From Salegentibacter lacus (lineage in GTDB: Bacteria; Bacteroidota; Bacteroidia; Flavobacteriales; Flavobacteriaceae), in contig NZ_JAIQZB010000010.1 of NCBI RefSeq assembly GCF_020164555.1, positions 100,459 to 164,458 of the forward strand: a stretch of 64,000 bases of DNA. Reading direction: 5' to 3'. Within the stretch, counting starts at the first letter, position 1. The number at the start of each line of letters is the position of its first letter. The notes below the pieces were generated by a model. That model saw nothing but the letters and a program-made list of their open reading frames with translations. It made no database searches and was not told the DNA's origin. Below, piece after piece: positions 37,853 to 47,289 of the stretch. The position numbers and the translations under genes were made by a program.

Positions 37853-38618
37853 ATTCATCGCGATCCTGGAGGAATTTGAAATGACTTCGGGTTTCTTCCA
37901 ATTGATTTTTGTCCAGGGCGATTTCCTGTACAAAAGGCTCTTCCCTATCCAAGTCGGTTATGTTTTGGCCTAAACCGTCGTAAACTGCGCTATGCCCATT
38001 GTATTCGGCTTTATTTCCATCGTTTCCGGTTCGGTTTACGCCAATGCAATAGCTCATATTTTCTATAGCGCGGGCCTTTAAAAGAACATCCCAGGCAAAA
38101 ACTCGTTTCTTTGGCCAATTGGCCACGTATATTAATAAGTCGTAATCTTCGGTATTTCTCGAAAAAACCGGGAACCTCAGGTCATAACATACAAGCGGAC
38201 AAATTTTCCAGCCTTTATATTCGACCACCAATCTTTCTTTTCCGGCGGTATAGGTTTTATGTTCGTTGGCCAAAGTAAAAGTGTGGCGCTTATCATAGAT
38301 TTTATAAGTTCCATCTGGATAAACAAAGAAAAGTCTGTTGTAATAATTATTATTTTCGGTAATGATCAGGCTTCCGGTTACCGCTGCATCTTTCAGTTTT
38401 GCAATTTCGCGCATCCACTGTAAACTTAAACCATCGGTCTGTTCGGCCAGCCTTTCAGCATTCATGCTAAAACCTGTAGTGAACATTTCGGGCAGGATAA
38501 TTAAGTCTACATCTTCAGAAAGTGCTTTGATCTCTTTTGAAAAAAGACTTCTATTTTCCTGCGGATCTTCCCACTTTAAATTTGCCTGTATTATCGCGGT
38601 ATTTAGTTTTTGTGCCAT
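37839..38618 (-). CDS. Nitrilase-superfamily amidohydrolase (omega-amidase YafV-like)
   Basis: Carbon-nitrogen hydrolase with the Glu-Lys-Cys triad at E44 (ILPEMFTTGFS), K110 (YDKRHTF) and C144 (PLVCYDLRFP), counting from ATG 38618. The sequence is closest in type to YafV/omega-amidase, which hydrolyses alpha-keto acid amides formed by transaminases. 259 residues. A TAATTTTG box is 3 bp before this ATG; an in-frame ATG at 38633 would overlap that box. Confidence 0.9.
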   Translation of the reverse strand: MAQKLNTAIIQANLKWEDPQENRSLFSKEIKALSEDVDLIILPEMFTTGFSMNAERLAEQTDGLSLQWMREIAKLKDAAVTGSLIITENNNYYNRLFFVYPDGTYKIYDKRHTFTLANEHKTYTAGKERLVVEYKGWKICPLVCYDLRFPVFSRNTEDYDLLIYVANWPKKRVFAWDVLLKARAIENMSYCIGVNRTGNDGNKAEYNGHSAVYDGLGQNITDLDREEPFVQEIALDKNQLEETRSHFKFLQDRDEFTLK

Positions 38619-38621
38619 ACC

Positions 38622-38629
38622 CAAAATTA
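38622..38629 (-). promoter_or_regulatory. Candidate -7 box abutting the omega-amidase start codon
   Basis: TAATTTTG on the minus strand followed by 3 nt and ATG. Same unusual layout as glyS; would give a leaderless mRNA. Confidence 0.3.
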
Positions 38630-38669
38630 CCAAATTTTAAATTTCTGCTGCTAAATCCTTGTTAAACAA

Positions 38670-38700
38670 TTGTAGAGAACTCACATAATGGATAGTTTTA
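38670..38700 (+). promoter_or_regulatory. Candidate promoter of the DUF1440-like gene
   Basis: TTG at 38670-38672, 20-bp spacer, TAGTTTTA at 38693-38700 (one mismatch from TAnnTTTG). The ATG at 38719 follows 18 nt later. Confidence 0.4.
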
Positions 38701-38718
38701 ATGTGTAAATCATACAAT

Positions 38719-39228
38719 ATGAAAGTACAAACTTTATTGAAAAAAGATTCTTATTCCAAAGCTGCCGGTCGTGGATTACTGGCCGGAGTAATTGGCGGAT
38801 TAGCCGGAACAGCGGTAAAGAGCCTGGTAGAACACTTTTTAACTGTGCGAGAAGTTGAGCAACGTTCAGCTCAAATTAAAATTGTAGATGAGCTTTCTAC
38901 AAAAATCACCGGGTCTCCAATAAGTGTTGATAACGAAGAATTAGCCGAGCAATTGGTTAATTTCCCTATGGGTGCCAGTGTTGGTGCGGCTTACGGTTTC
39001 GGTAAAAAAGACAATGAAGAATTAAATATTACAGACGGGATAATCTTAGGAGGTTCTACCTGGATTTCGACTCACGAAACTTCGCTCCCAATGATGGGAC
39101 TAGAGCCAAAACCTACAGATGTTCCTATGAGAATGCAATTTAACGAACTATTCGCCCACGTTCTTTTTGGAATTACTACTGAAGTGGTTCGCAGTACAGT
39201 TTTGCAAAGATTAAACGAGAGAGACTAA
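38719..39228 (+). CDS. DUF1440/YagU-like membrane-associated protein
   Basis: 169 residues. Gly/Ala-rich hydrophobic segments at about 15-35 (GLLAGVIGGLAGTAVKSLVEH) and near 85-100, and a segment near 135-150, resemble YagU/DUF1440 proteins; the match is by eye. Function unknown. I prefer ATG 38719 over 38701 because of the promoter spacing. Its 3' end overlaps the converging helicase gene by 4 bp. Confidence 0.6.
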   Translation: MKVQTLLKKDSYSKAAGRGLLAGVIGGLAGTAVKSLVEHFLTVREVEQRSAQIKIVDELSTKITGSPISVDNEELAEQLVNFPMGASVGAAYGFGKKDNEELNITDGIILGGSTWISTHETSLPMMGLEPKPTDVPMRMQFNELFAHVLFGITTEVVRSTVLQRLNERD

Positions 39229-41699
39229 TTTTCAAGGCTTTTCAGCATTCTTTTAATCCTATCTTCCAGTTTTTCTGAAGATAATTTTTCTCTTAATCGG
39301 TCTGTGATGATCGGAAAAGAAAATGGCGTTGGTTTTTCGCAGTTTTTCCAAATGATCTCTTGATACTGAATGCGCTCTAAAGCCAACCTTAAACGACCTT
39401 CTTCCAACTGGTGTTCAAAAGTTTCCCTGAAGGATTGCAAATACAATAAATTATCATCTTCATAATCTTTAAAAACGCTGAACAACAATTGCGAGCTGCT
39501 TTGCAGATGCTTGCTTTTAATCAGTTTATTAGGGTAACCGGTAAAAACCATCCCGGCAATTACCGCAATGTCCCTGAATTTTCGCCTTGCCATTTCGGTA
39601 GCGTTTAAACTTTTATAAAGATCATCCATAAGGAATGCTGCAGAAAAAAGGTCGTTATCCAAAACTTGCTGCATATCAATTTCCTGGTCTGAAAGCAATT
39701 CAAAACCATAATCGTTAAAGGCTATACTGAAGGAAATAGGCGAGAGCAGACTGATGCGATACGCCAGTAAACTTCCCAAAGCTTCGTGTACAAACCGTCC
39801 TTCGAACGGATAAAAAATCGCATGATAGCCTTCACGAGTCTTAAAAGTTTCAATTAAAAATTCATCCTGGTTTGGAATAATCGATTCTTTCTTTTGCCTT
39901 TCCAGAATTGGTTGTAAAGCTTTTAATTCTAATGACTTTTCGGTAGATCCGGCAGATGTAGAAGCAGAAGCTGCGTACATTTCTTCACGAAGCAATTCAC
40001 TCATTTGTGCTGAAAATGCCATCCTACCGCCCATCCAACTGGGAACTTTAGAGGTCTTTTTCTTCGATTTTCGCACCAAAACCTGCATACTTTTAATTCG
40101 CACTAATTCCAGGTTTCTGCCGGCAAAGGTAAATACGTCTCCAGGCGTAAGTTTAGAAATAAACCATTCTTCAATCGTACCAATATAACCGCCTTTCAGG
40201 TATTTTACACTTAAAACTGCATCGCTCACAATTGTTCCAATTTGCAAGCGGTGACGCATTGCAATCCCACGATTATTTACTTTAAAAAGACCGTTTTCTT
40301 CAATTTCAATCTTCTTGTATTCATCGTAAGCCTGCAAGCTCTGGCTGCCTTTTGTCACAAAGTTTAAGATCCAAATCCACTCGCCTTCTGTCATCGAATT
40401 AAAACAAAATGTAGATTTAATTTCGGGCCAGACTTCCTTCGGAAAAAATCCGTTAGAAACCGCCAGGGTTGTGAGATATTGCACCAAAACATCAAAACTC
40501 AACAAATACGGAATTCTATCTTCTACGGCAGTCTTCTGTACCGCTTTTTGTAAAGTTGAAGCTTCAATAAGTTCTATAGCGTGCGTCGGTAAAAAATGAA
40601 TTACACTTTCTTTTCCCGGTTGGTGACCGCTTCTCCCAGCCCGTTGTAAAAATCGCGCCACTCCTTTCGGTCCACCGATTTGGATAATGGTTTCCACAGG
40701 AGCAAAATCTACTCCCAAATCCAGGCTGGACGTGCAAACCACGGCTTTTAAAGTTTCATTTCTAATGGCCTGTTCTACCCAAAGCCGGGTTTCCTTGTTG
40801 ATACTTCCGTGATGCATTGCCACTTCCCCCGCAAACTCAGGATATTTGTGCATTAACTTTTGAAACCATAATTCACATTGTGAACGGGTATTGGTAAAAA
40901 GCAGCGTAGTTCTGGAATTTTTTATAATGGGAACAACCTCATCAATCAAATGCAAACCCAAATGCCCCCGCCAGGGAAACTTTTCCATTTTCTCCGGAAT
41001 AATGGATTTTACGCTTATCTTTTTCTTCAAATTAGCCCTTATCAAAACTGAATTTTGAAAAGCTTCAGAATCGGGGCCCAGCAAAACTTCCCGCGCCTGC
41101 TCTAAATTCCCAATCGTTGCTGAAATTCCCCAAATTCGTAAATCTTCTGAAACCGTTTTTAAACGCGATAAAGCGAGTTCCATTTGCACGCCGCGCTTGG
41201 TACCCAGTAATTCGTGCCATTCATCAACCACCACGGCGCTTAGTTTTTTAAAAGTTTTATCGTAGTTTTTTGAAGAAAGCAATAATTGCAAACTTTCGGG
41301 CGTGGTAATCAATAAATCGGGCATTGATTTTTTTTGCGCAGCACGTACTTTTTGCGGGGTATCCCCCGTGCGGATTCCCACAGTTAATCCGCTTCCAATT
41401 TCATTAGCAAAGCGTTGTGCGGCCTGTTCAATTTCTACCGAAAGCGCTCTCAGGGGCGTAATCCAAATTGCTTTTAAGCCCTTTTTATGTTTAGTTTTAT
41501 ACTCTGGGTTTTTCTTTAAATAATCCAGCACTATTGGTACCCAAAGTGCGTAAGTTTTTCCGCTACCCGTGGGCGCGTTTAATAGTCCGTTTTTCCCTTG
41601 CAAAAATGCAGTCCAGGTTTGCTTCTGAAAAGCAAAAGGCATCCACCCCTGGTTAGAGAACCAGATTTCAGCAATTTTTATGAGTTGATTTCTATTCAT
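39225..41699 (-). CDS. Ligase-associated DEXH helicase (Lhr-type)
   Basis: Superfamily-2 helicase of 824 residues, the Lhr-core type. Walker A APTGSGKT at 42-49; DEWH at 159-162; motif VI RAGRSGHQPG near 360; then winged-helix and Lhr C-terminal core regions to the end. In other bacteria such proteins unwind 3'-tailed DNA/RNA duplexes and are encoded with a ligase and an MBL nuclease, exactly as here (17 bp after the ligase gene). Role: DNA repair, details unproven. Confidence 0.93.
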   Translation of the reverse strand: MNRNQLIKIAEIWFSNQGWMPFAFQKQTWTAFLQGKNGLLNAPTGSGKTYALWVPIVLDYLKKNPEYKTKHKKGLKAIWITPLRALSVEIEQAAQRFANEIGSGLTVGIRTGDTPQKVRAAQKKSMPDLLITTPESLQLLLSSKNYDKTFKKLSAVVVDEWHELLGTKRGVQMELALSRLKTVSEDLRIWGISATIGNLEQAREVLLGPDSEAFQNSVLIRANLKKKISVKSIIPEKMEKFPWRGHLGLHLIDEVVPIIKNSRTTLLFTNTRSQCELWFQKLMHKYPEFAGEVAMHHGSINKETRLWVEQAIRNETLKAVVCTSSLDLGVDFAPVETIIQIGGPKGVARFLQRAGRSGHQPGKESVIHFLPTHAIELIEASTLQKAVQKTAVEDRIPYLLSFDVLVQYLTTLAVSNGFFPKEVWPEIKSTFCFNSMTEGEWIWILNFVTKGSQSLQAYDEYKKIEIEENGLFKVNNRGIAMRHRLQIGTIVSDAVLSVKYLKGGYIGTIEEWFISKLTPGDVFTFAGRNLELVRIKSMQVLVRKSKKKTSKVPSWMGGRMAFSAQMSELLREEMYAASASTSAGSTEKSLELKALQPILERQKKESIIPNQDEFLIETFKTREGYHAIFYPFEGRFVHEALGSLLAYRISLLSPISFSIAFNDYGFELLSDQEIDMQQVLDNDLFSAAFLMDDLYKSLNATEMARRKFRDIAVIAGMVFTGYPNKLIKSKHLQSSSQLLFSVFKDYEDDNLLYLQSFRETFEHQLEEGRLRLALERIQYQEIIWKNCEKPTPFSFPIITDRLREKLSSEKLEDRIKRMLKSLEN

Positions 41700-41716
41700 G
41701 TTTTAATCCTTCCGTA

Positions 41717-43354
41717 TTAGTCCGGTATTAAATCCCGCAACTCACCCAGCGTATTTGCTTCGTGTATATTTTTATCGGTTCGCCAGCGTACCATTCTTGG
41801 GAAACGGGTTGCTACTCCACTTTTATGGCGTTTGGATTCTGCAATTCCTTCAAAAGCGATTTCAAAAACATGGTGTGGAGTTACGCTTCTAACTGGGCCA
41901 AACCTCTCTAAAGTGTTTTTCTTGATCCAATTATCCAGTTTTCTAAATTCGGCATCGGTTAAACCGGAATAGGCTTTGGCAAAAGTCACCAGTTCCTTTT
42001 TATCATCGTCCCACAAGCCGAAAGTATAATCTGTAAATAAATTCTTTCGTCTACCGTGACCACGCATGGCATAAGTGAGCACTGCATCTACTGTAAGCGG
42101 ATCTACTTTCCACTTCCACCAGTCGCCTTTTTTTCTTCCTACTAAATATGGCGAATCCAATCTTTTTAGCATTAATCCTTCCGATTTTTCTTCTCGCGCA
42201 CGCTCTCTTTCTTCGGCTACTTCAACCCAGTTTTTAAAAGAAATTCGTTCAGATAAATGCAAGGGAATTTCCTCAGCAGCAACTTCAGCATAAAGCTTCT
42301 CCAGAATTTTTCTCCTTTCTATAAACGGCTCGGTTCTTATATCTTCTCCTTTCCATTCCAAAACATCGTAAGCCTTTAAAATTACGGGAGTTTTTTCCAG
42401 TAATTTTTTACTGATATTTTTCCTTCCAATTCGGGTTTGCAGATCTTTAAAGGTCCCAATTTTGCCATCTGGAAAAGGTAATATTTCGCCGTCTATTACC
42501 GTTCCATTAGGAACCTTCCCCACGAAATCTTCAAATTCGGGATATTTATCGGTGACCAGCTCTTCCCCGCGGCTCCAAACAAATAGTTCGTCATTCCTAA
42601 CAATTACCTGCGAGCGGATGCCATCCCATTTATGCTCAGCGCTCCACTCGGCTACGTCACCTAATTCTTCCACGTCACCATCTATGGCGTAGGCCAGGTA
42701 AAACGGATAAGGTTTTGATAAATAATCTTCTTCGTTTTCTTCTAAAATCAGTTTTTTAAAAGTCGTTTTTTCAGGCTTCCAATTACCCATCATTTTATAG
42801 GCCAGAATATCTTCATCGATATCAGTTGCTTTTGAAAGTGCACGCGTCATTAGTTTTTGACTCACCCCTATTCGAAAACTTCCGGTAATGAGTTTGGTAA
42901 AAACAAAGCGTTCATAATAATTCAGTGAAAGCCAGTTTTCGTGTAAATATTCCTTTTTTTCTGCTTCGCTCTTAGCTTTTAAATCGATAATTTCCTGAAG
43001 GAACTGATTCAGACTTTTTGCAGAAGGTTCTTCGGCTTGCGGAATTACCAAAGCAATGGTTTCAGCTAAATCGCCAACAATATGATAAGATTCTTCAAAT
43101 AACCACGCCGGAATATTTGCCAGCTCAGAAGCCCATTCCCTCATTAAGGTTGTGTTTACCGGTCGTGGCGGACGGCGATGCGATAAAATAGCAATGGTCC
43201 AAACCTTGTCTTTATCTTCCGCATTTTTAAAATAATGGGTTAAGGCAGCTACTTTTAGAGTGGTTTTATTAGTACTATCTAAAGTTTTTATGAGTTCAGC
43301 GAAATCACGCATACCTTTAAGGGAAAGTTCTTTATCCTGATTTTCTTCTCTCAT
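41717..43354 (-). CDS. ATP-dependent DNA ligase (repair cluster type)
   Basis: A 545-residue ATP-dependent ligase, additional to the NAD-dependent LigA expected elsewhere. The adenylated lysine is K242 in EHKWDGIRSQ; other nucleotidyltransferase motifs follow (DGEILPF, EGLMLKR, WWKWK). The N-terminal 200 residues form the DNA-binding domain. Flanked by the exonuclease (55 bp upstream) and the helicase. Confidence 0.95.
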   Translation of the reverse strand: MREENQDKELSLKGMRDFAELIKTLDSTNKTTLKVAALTHYFKNAEDKDKVWTIAILSHRRPPRPVNTTLMREWASELANIPAWLFEESYHIVGDLAETIALVIPQAEEPSAKSLNQFLQEIIDLKAKSEAEKKEYLHENWLSLNYYERFVFTKLITGSFRIGVSQKLMTRALSKATDIDEDILAYKMMGNWKPEKTTFKKLILEENEEDYLSKPYPFYLAYAIDGDVEELGDVAEWSAEHKWDGIRSQVIVRNDELFVWSRGEELVTDKYPEFEDFVGKVPNGTVIDGEILPFPDGKIGTFKDLQTRIGRKNISKKLLEKTPVILKAYDVLEWKGEDIRTEPFIERRKILEKLYAEVAAEEIPLHLSERISFKNWVEVAEERERAREEKSEGLMLKRLDSPYLVGRKKGDWWKWKVDPLTVDAVLTYAMRGHGRRKNLFTDYTFGLWDDDKKELVTFAKAYSGLTDAEFRKLDNWIKKNTLERFGPVRSVTPHHVFEIAFEGIAESKRHKSGVATRFPRMVRWRTDKNIHEANTLGELRDLIPD

Positions 43355-43409
43355 AATTTCCTCCTCTAAAAATGCTTATTCCCTAATGTAATTTAAATGT
43401 TAAAGCCGT

Positions 43410-44429
43410 TTAATTTTCTATTTCTTTCTTTGACTCTTCCTCTCCCATTTCACCTTCGTATTGGGTTTCTTCTGTTCGGGCATCATAACCGATTTCCCTT
43501 AAGTAGCGGGAAAATATATCGGTGTACCCGTGCGTGCAAATCACTTTTTCAGCACCGGTTGCTTTTATTGATTTTAGCAAACCCTGCCAGTCGCAATGAT
43601 CGGAAAGTACGAAACCCCGGTCTATAGCCCTTCTTCGGCGTGCACCGCGAAAAGTCATCCAGCCGCTGGCGGAAGCTGTAACATAGGCTACCATTTTTTT
43701 TATCCATGGACTGCCGTGTGCGCTTGGAGGCGCTACCACAATATTTCCTTTGAATTCATTATTTTTGGTATCACGGGTAATTCTGGTAGTTTCTGGCATT
43801 TCAGATAATGGACGAATTACTTCTGTCATATTCTCTATAGCGCCGTGGGTGTAAATTTCACCGATGGAAGTATCGAGATGCTTCAGCAGGCGTTGTGCTT
43901 TTCCGAGGGAATAACCAAAGATTACAGAAGTCTGGCCATTTTCTTTATTTTGTTGCCACCAATTGTTGATTTCCGAAAAAACTTCCGCTTGCGATTGCCA
44001 TTTAAAAGCGGGCAATCCAAAAGTACACTCGGTAATAAACGTATGGCATTTAACCGGTTCGTAAGGTACGGCCACGCCATCATCTTCATCTTTATAATCG
44101 CCGGTAAAAACCCAAACTTCACCTTTATATTCAACCCGAATTTGGGACGAACCAATAATATGCCCGGCGGGATGCAGGGAAAATTTCACGCCATTAATGG
44201 TAAATGTCTCATTCCATTCTTTTCCGGAAACTTCAATTTCTCCCAACCGATGTTTTATAATAGGAACATTGCTGTGATGTGTGATATATTTTTTGTTTCC
44301 CCAGCGGGAATGATCGGCGTGGCCGTGGGAAATAATGGCTTTATCTACGGGTTTCCAGGGATCCAGGTAAACATCTGCAGCTTCGCAGTAAATTCCCTTT
44401 TTATTAAAAGCGAGTAAAGGTGGTTTCAT
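43410..44429 (-). CDS. Ligase-associated metallo-beta-lactamase exonuclease
   Basis: SNM1/Artemis-like nuclease of 339 residues. Metal motif HGHADH at 35-40, further ligands in HPAGHIIGSSQ and TGDY, and a C-terminal beta-CASP-type region (DHCDW, CTHGYTDIF). Purified relatives are Mn-dependent DNA exonucleases. First gene of the repair operon. The C-terminal 15 residues are Glu/Lys-rich. Confidence 0.93.
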   Translation of the reverse strand: MKPPLLAFNKKGIYCEAADVYLDPWKPVDKAIISHGHADHSRWGNKKYITHHSNVPIIKHRLGEIEVSGKEWNETFTINGVKFSLHPAGHIIGSSQIRVEYKGEVWVFTGDYKDEDDGVAVPYEPVKCHTFITECTFGLPAFKWQSQAEVFSEINNWWQQNKENGQTSVIFGYSLGKAQRLLKHLDTSIGEIYTHGAIENMTEVIRPLSEMPETTRITRDTKNNEFKGNIVVAPPSAHGSPWIKKMVAYVTASASGWMTFRGARRRRAIDRGFVLSDHCDWQGLLKSIKATGAEKVICTHGYTDIFSRYLREIGYDARTEETQYEGEMGEEESKKEIEN

Positions 44430-44558
44430 TTTTCTTAGAGACTTGAATTGAAATTACCCAAAATGCCACGCTAAAAAAAAGGATTAAGAAAAGATTAGCG
44501 ATTGATGAAACACTAAACTTTTAGAAGGTTTTTAATGAATTTTATTTTATGCTTTAAG

Positions 44559-44566
44559 TATCTTTG
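44559..44566 (+). promoter_or_regulatory. Candidate -7 box for the TerB-like gene
   Basis: TATCTTTG, 19 nt before the ATG at 44586. It lies inside the longer open frame from 44535 and so decides the start. Confidence 0.5.
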
Positions 44567-44585
44567 TGGTATAAAATTATTAAAA

Positions 44586-45008
44586 ATGTCATTTTCAGAT
44601 TTATTTGATTCAGGAGAACACCTTCGCAACATTAACCATTTTGCTTCTATTGTAAATCTGGCAAGTGTAGATGGTGAAATCAATGATAAGGAACGTGTTC
44701 TTTTAGAGCGTTTTGCGCGCAAACTTGATATTAGCGAACAGGAATACAAAATGGTTATTAAACGCCCATCTGAATTCCCTATTAGCTCTTATAATAGTGT
44801 GGAAAAACGTTTAGAACGTTTGCACGACCTTTTTAAGATCATTTTTGCCGATAACCAAATAGATCACGATGAAGAAACCCTTATCAAGCGTTACGCTATA
44901 GGCCTTGGTTTTTCAAGTGAGAATGCTGAAAAAATCATAAAAAGATCTATCCAGATTTTTAGTGGCCAACTAAATTTTGAGGATTACCAATACTTGCTTG
45001 ACAAGTAG
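44586..45008 (+). CDS. TerB-like (tellurite-resistance/DjlA-N) protein
   Basis: 140-residue all-helical cytoplasmic protein with two similar halves, each with an acidic, possibly metal-binding loop: ASVDGEINDKE near 26-36 and ADNQIDHDEE near 92-101. This is the TerB/DjlA-N fold. No other ter genes are present, so a role in tellurite resistance should not be assumed. Confidence 0.85.
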   Translation: MSFSDLFDSGEHLRNINHFASIVNLASVDGEINDKERVLLERFARKLDISEQEYKMVIKRPSEFPISSYNSVEKRLERLHDLFKIIFADNQIDHDEETLIKRYAIGLGFSSENAEKIIKRSIQIFSGQLNFEDYQYLLDK

Positions 45009-45017
45009 AGTATAAAG

Positions 45018-45046
45018 ATAAGCTCCGTTTAAAAGAAGGAGCTTAT
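45018..45046. terminator. Bidirectional terminator between the TerB-like gene and fbp
   Basis: Perfect 9-bp arms ATAAGCTCC and GGAGCTTAT, an 11-nt loop and a following T-run; both converging genes end within 10 bp. Confidence 0.85.
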
Positions 45047-45049
45047 TTT

Positions 45050-46057
45050 TTACCCGTATTTCTGCATAAATTCTTCAGCTTTATTTACCATATTTTTACT
45101 TCCGCAGAAAAATGGCGCACGCTCGTGTAATTCTTTAGGCTGAATGTCCATTATTCTGGTAAATCCGTCAGTGGCTTTACCTCCTGCCTGTTCTACGATA
45201 AACGCCATTGGATTACATTCGTACAATAACCTGAGTTTACCATTATTCGCTTTAGAACTTTTAGGATAAATAAAAATTCCGCCTTTAATCATATTCCGGT
45301 GAATATCTGAAACCATAGAACCAATATACCTGGAGGTGTATGGGCGGTCTTCTTTTTCTTCCTGGCAATATTTTATATATTTTTTCACGCCTTCAGGAAA
45401 ATGCACATAATTACCCTCGTTCATAGAATATATACTACCGTTTTCGGGAAATTTCATATCGGGATGTGACAAATACCAGGATCCCAACGCAGGGTTTAAG
45501 GTGAAACCATTTACTCCGCAACCAGTAGTGTAAACCAGCATTGTAGAAGTACCATAAATAATATAACCGGCAGCTACCTGCTTATTTCCCGGCTGTAAAA
45601 AATCTTCTTTAGTTACCGGAGTACCAATTGGAGTAACACGACGATAAATAGAAAAAATAGTACCTACCGAAACGTTTACATCAATATTAGAGCTCCCATC
45701 CAGCGGATCCATAAGGACTACGTATTTATTATTGTTGTCATTATTTTTTCCTGAAATAGTAATAAAATCGTCGTTTTCTTCTGAAGCTATTCCGCAAACA
45801 ATTTCGCGATTAATTAGGGTTTGAATAAAAGTTTCATTAGCGTAAACATCCAGTTTTTGCTGATCTTCACCCTGGATATTGGTATCGCCATGCAAGCCTA
45901 AAATATCTACTAAACCTGCTTTATTCACTTCGTGATTTACCACTTTAGCCGCCAGGCGTAAGGACCTAATTAAACGGGAAAGTTCTCCCGAAGAATAAGG
46001 AAAAGCCTCCTGATTCTCTATAATAAACTCACCTAAAGTTTGATTTTTCTTAACCAT
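45050..46057 (-). CDS. fbp: Fructose-1,6-bisphosphatase, class I
   Basis: Gluconeogenic phosphatase, 335 residues. Metal/phosphate motif [19 protein letters not shown] near 116-134; GGIFIYP and the substrate-binding block [16 protein letters not shown] near 268-283. Single gene with a TAATTTTG box 25 nt upstream. Confidence 0.96.
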   Translation of the reverse strand: MVKKNQTLGEFIIENQEAFPYSSGELSRLIRSLRLAAKVVNHEVNKAGLVDILGLHGDTNIQGEDQQKLDVYANETFIQTLINREIVCGIASEENDDFITISGKNNDNNNKYVVLMDPLDGSSNIDVNVSVGTIFSIYRRVTPIGTPVTKEDFLQPGNKQVAAGYIIYGTSTMLVYTTGCGVNGFTLNPALGSWYLSHPDMKFPENGSIYSMNEGNYVHFPEGVKKYIKYCQEEKEDRPYTSRYIGSMVSDIHRNMIKGGIFIYPKSSKANNGKLRLLYECNPMAFIVEQAGGKATDGFTRIMDIQPKELHERAPFFCGSKNMVNKAEEFMQKYG

Positions 46058-46082
46058 TATATACTAATATCGTTATTTGCCT

Positions 46083-46090
46083 CAAAATTA
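46083..46090 (-). promoter_or_regulatory. Candidate -7 box for fbp
   Basis: TAATTTTG on the minus strand, 25 nt before the start codon; no obvious -33 TTG. Confidence 0.4.
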
Positions 46091-46231
46091 TTCATTTTAT
46101 TTAGTTACTAAAACGTTTTCGTTAATATTATATTGAATTTTCAGAAAATAAAATTTAAACAATTTATGTAGGTCCTTTTGGTAATTTTCAGCTGTAATTT
46201 TAAGAAATTCCTATTTTGAAATTTCATTCTT

Positions 46232-46239
46232 TACTTTTG
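46232..46239 (+). promoter_or_regulatory. -7 box for GNAT paralogue 1
   Basis: TACTTTTG, identical to the box before paralogue 2. It lies directly before ATG 46241, which therefore cannot be in a normal mRNA leader; the ATG at 46259 is 19 nt downstream. Confidence 0.55.
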
Positions 46240-46258
46240 CATGAAAGCAATCAAAAAA

Positions 46259-46741
46259 ATGGAATTTAAAATCAGAAAAACAAAGCCGGAAGATATGCCG
46301 GCAGTTTTAGAACTTATCCAGGAATTGGCCGAATTTGAAAAAGAGCCCGACGCCGTAATTATTTCTGCGGAAGACCTCAAAAAAGATGGCTTTAGAGAAA
46401 ATCCATCGTTTACCTGTTTTGTAGCCGAAGCAGCGGGAAAAATTGAAGGAATGGCTTTATGCTATTATAGATATTCCACCTGGAAAGGAAAAACCGTTCA
46501 CCTTGAAGACCTTGTAGTTAGGAAAAATATGCGTGGCAAAGGTTTGGGAAATGCACTATACAGAAGGGTTATTCAATTTGCTAAAGAAGAAGGCGTAAAA
46601 CGTACCGAATGGGTAGTTTTAGACTGGAATACGCATGCGCGAGACTTTTATAGCCGCAGCGGCGCAACAGTTTTTACCGATTGGTGTACCGTGCAAATGG
46701 ACGAGAAAGCAATGGACAAATTTCTCGAGAAATCACGTTAA
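46259..46741 (+). CDS. GNAT family N-acetyltransferase, paralogue 1
   Basis: 160-residue acetyltransferase. Acetyl-CoA loop VRKNMRGKGLGNALYRRV near 82-99; diamine-acetyltransferase-like pattern (STWKGKTVHLEDL, DFYSRSGA). The start MEFKIRK aligns with MEYDIRE of the next gene. Substrate unknown; the family includes spermidine acetyltransferases. Confidence 0.88.
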   Translation: MEFKIRKTKPEDMPAVLELIQELAEFEKEPDAVIISAEDLKKDGFRENPSFTCFVAEAAGKIEGMALCYYRYSTWKGKTVHLEDLVVRKNMRGKGLGNALYRRVIQFAKEEGVKRTEWVVLDWNTHARDFYSRSGATVFTDWCTVQMDEKAMDKFLEKSR

Positions 46742-46789
46742 TAATACACTAAGCCTGCATAAATAGCCCTTTTTATTAAAATCTATTCC

Positions 46790-46797
46790 TACTTTTG
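46790..46797 (+). promoter_or_regulatory. -7 box for GNAT paralogue 2
   Basis: TACTTTTG, 16 nt before the ATG at 46814. It would also drive the aspartate kinase and OlsF-like genes that follow closely. Confidence 0.5.
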
Positions 46798-46813
46798 TAG
46801 AAACACCAAACTT

Positions 46814-47284
46814 ATGGAATACGATATACGCGAAGCTAAGCGGGAAGATATGCCCGCAGTTTTGGAACTTATTAAAGAGCTTGCTTCTTACGAAGGTGCA
46901 GCAGATCAGGTTGAAATTCACGTGAGTGATCTTGAGCACGAGGGTTTTGATGAAGGCAATTTTAAATGTTTTGTAGCCGAAGTGAATGAAAAGATTGAAG
47001 GAATGGCCCTGGTTTATTTTAGGTTCTCTACCTGGAAAGGCCGCACCGTTCATTTAGAAGATCTTATTGTTAGAGAAAGTATGCGTGGCACCGGGCTTGG
47101 CGGCGCTCTCTATAAAAGGGTTGTAAAATATGGCCACGAAAATAGCGTTAGAAGAGTAGAATGGGTAGTGTCTGAAGGTAATAAAAACGCACAGGAATTC
47201 TACGAAAACACAGGAGCCGATATCAAGAAAAACTGGTACACCGTGCATATGGATGAAACCGGGATTCAAAAAAATATCGATTAA
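46814..47284 (+). CDS. GNAT family N-acetyltransferase, paralogue 2
   Basis: 156 residues, collinear with the previous gene and by eye about half identical (shared REDMPAVLELI-like start, STWKGRTVHLEDL, MRGTGLGGALYKR). Clearly a tandem duplication with divergence in the substrate region. 5 bp from aspartate kinase. Confidence 0.9.
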   Translation: MEYDIREAKREDMPAVLELIKELASYEGAADQVEIHVSDLEHEGFDEGNFKCFVAEVNEKIEGMALVYFRFSTWKGRTVHLEDLIVRESMRGTGLGGALYKRVVKYGHENSVRRVEWVVSEGNKNAQEFYENTGADIKKNWYTVHMDETGIQKNID

Positions 47285-47289
47285 AATTT

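Noticed and set aside
43845..44417. 190-codon open frame opposite the MBL exonuclease gene
   Set aside because: It lies fully antisense to a gene with clear metal motifs and shows no family features.
39225..44429. Defence island
   Set aside because: Helicase plus nuclease could suggest phage defence, but the ligase and the specific subfamilies match the known repair cluster.
44535..44585. N-terminal extension of the TerB-like protein
   Set aside because: The extra 17 codons contain the -7 box and are not part of the fold.
46241..46258. Upstream ATG for GNAT paralogue 1
   Set aside because: It follows the -7 box by one base; alignment with paralogue 2 begins at 46259.
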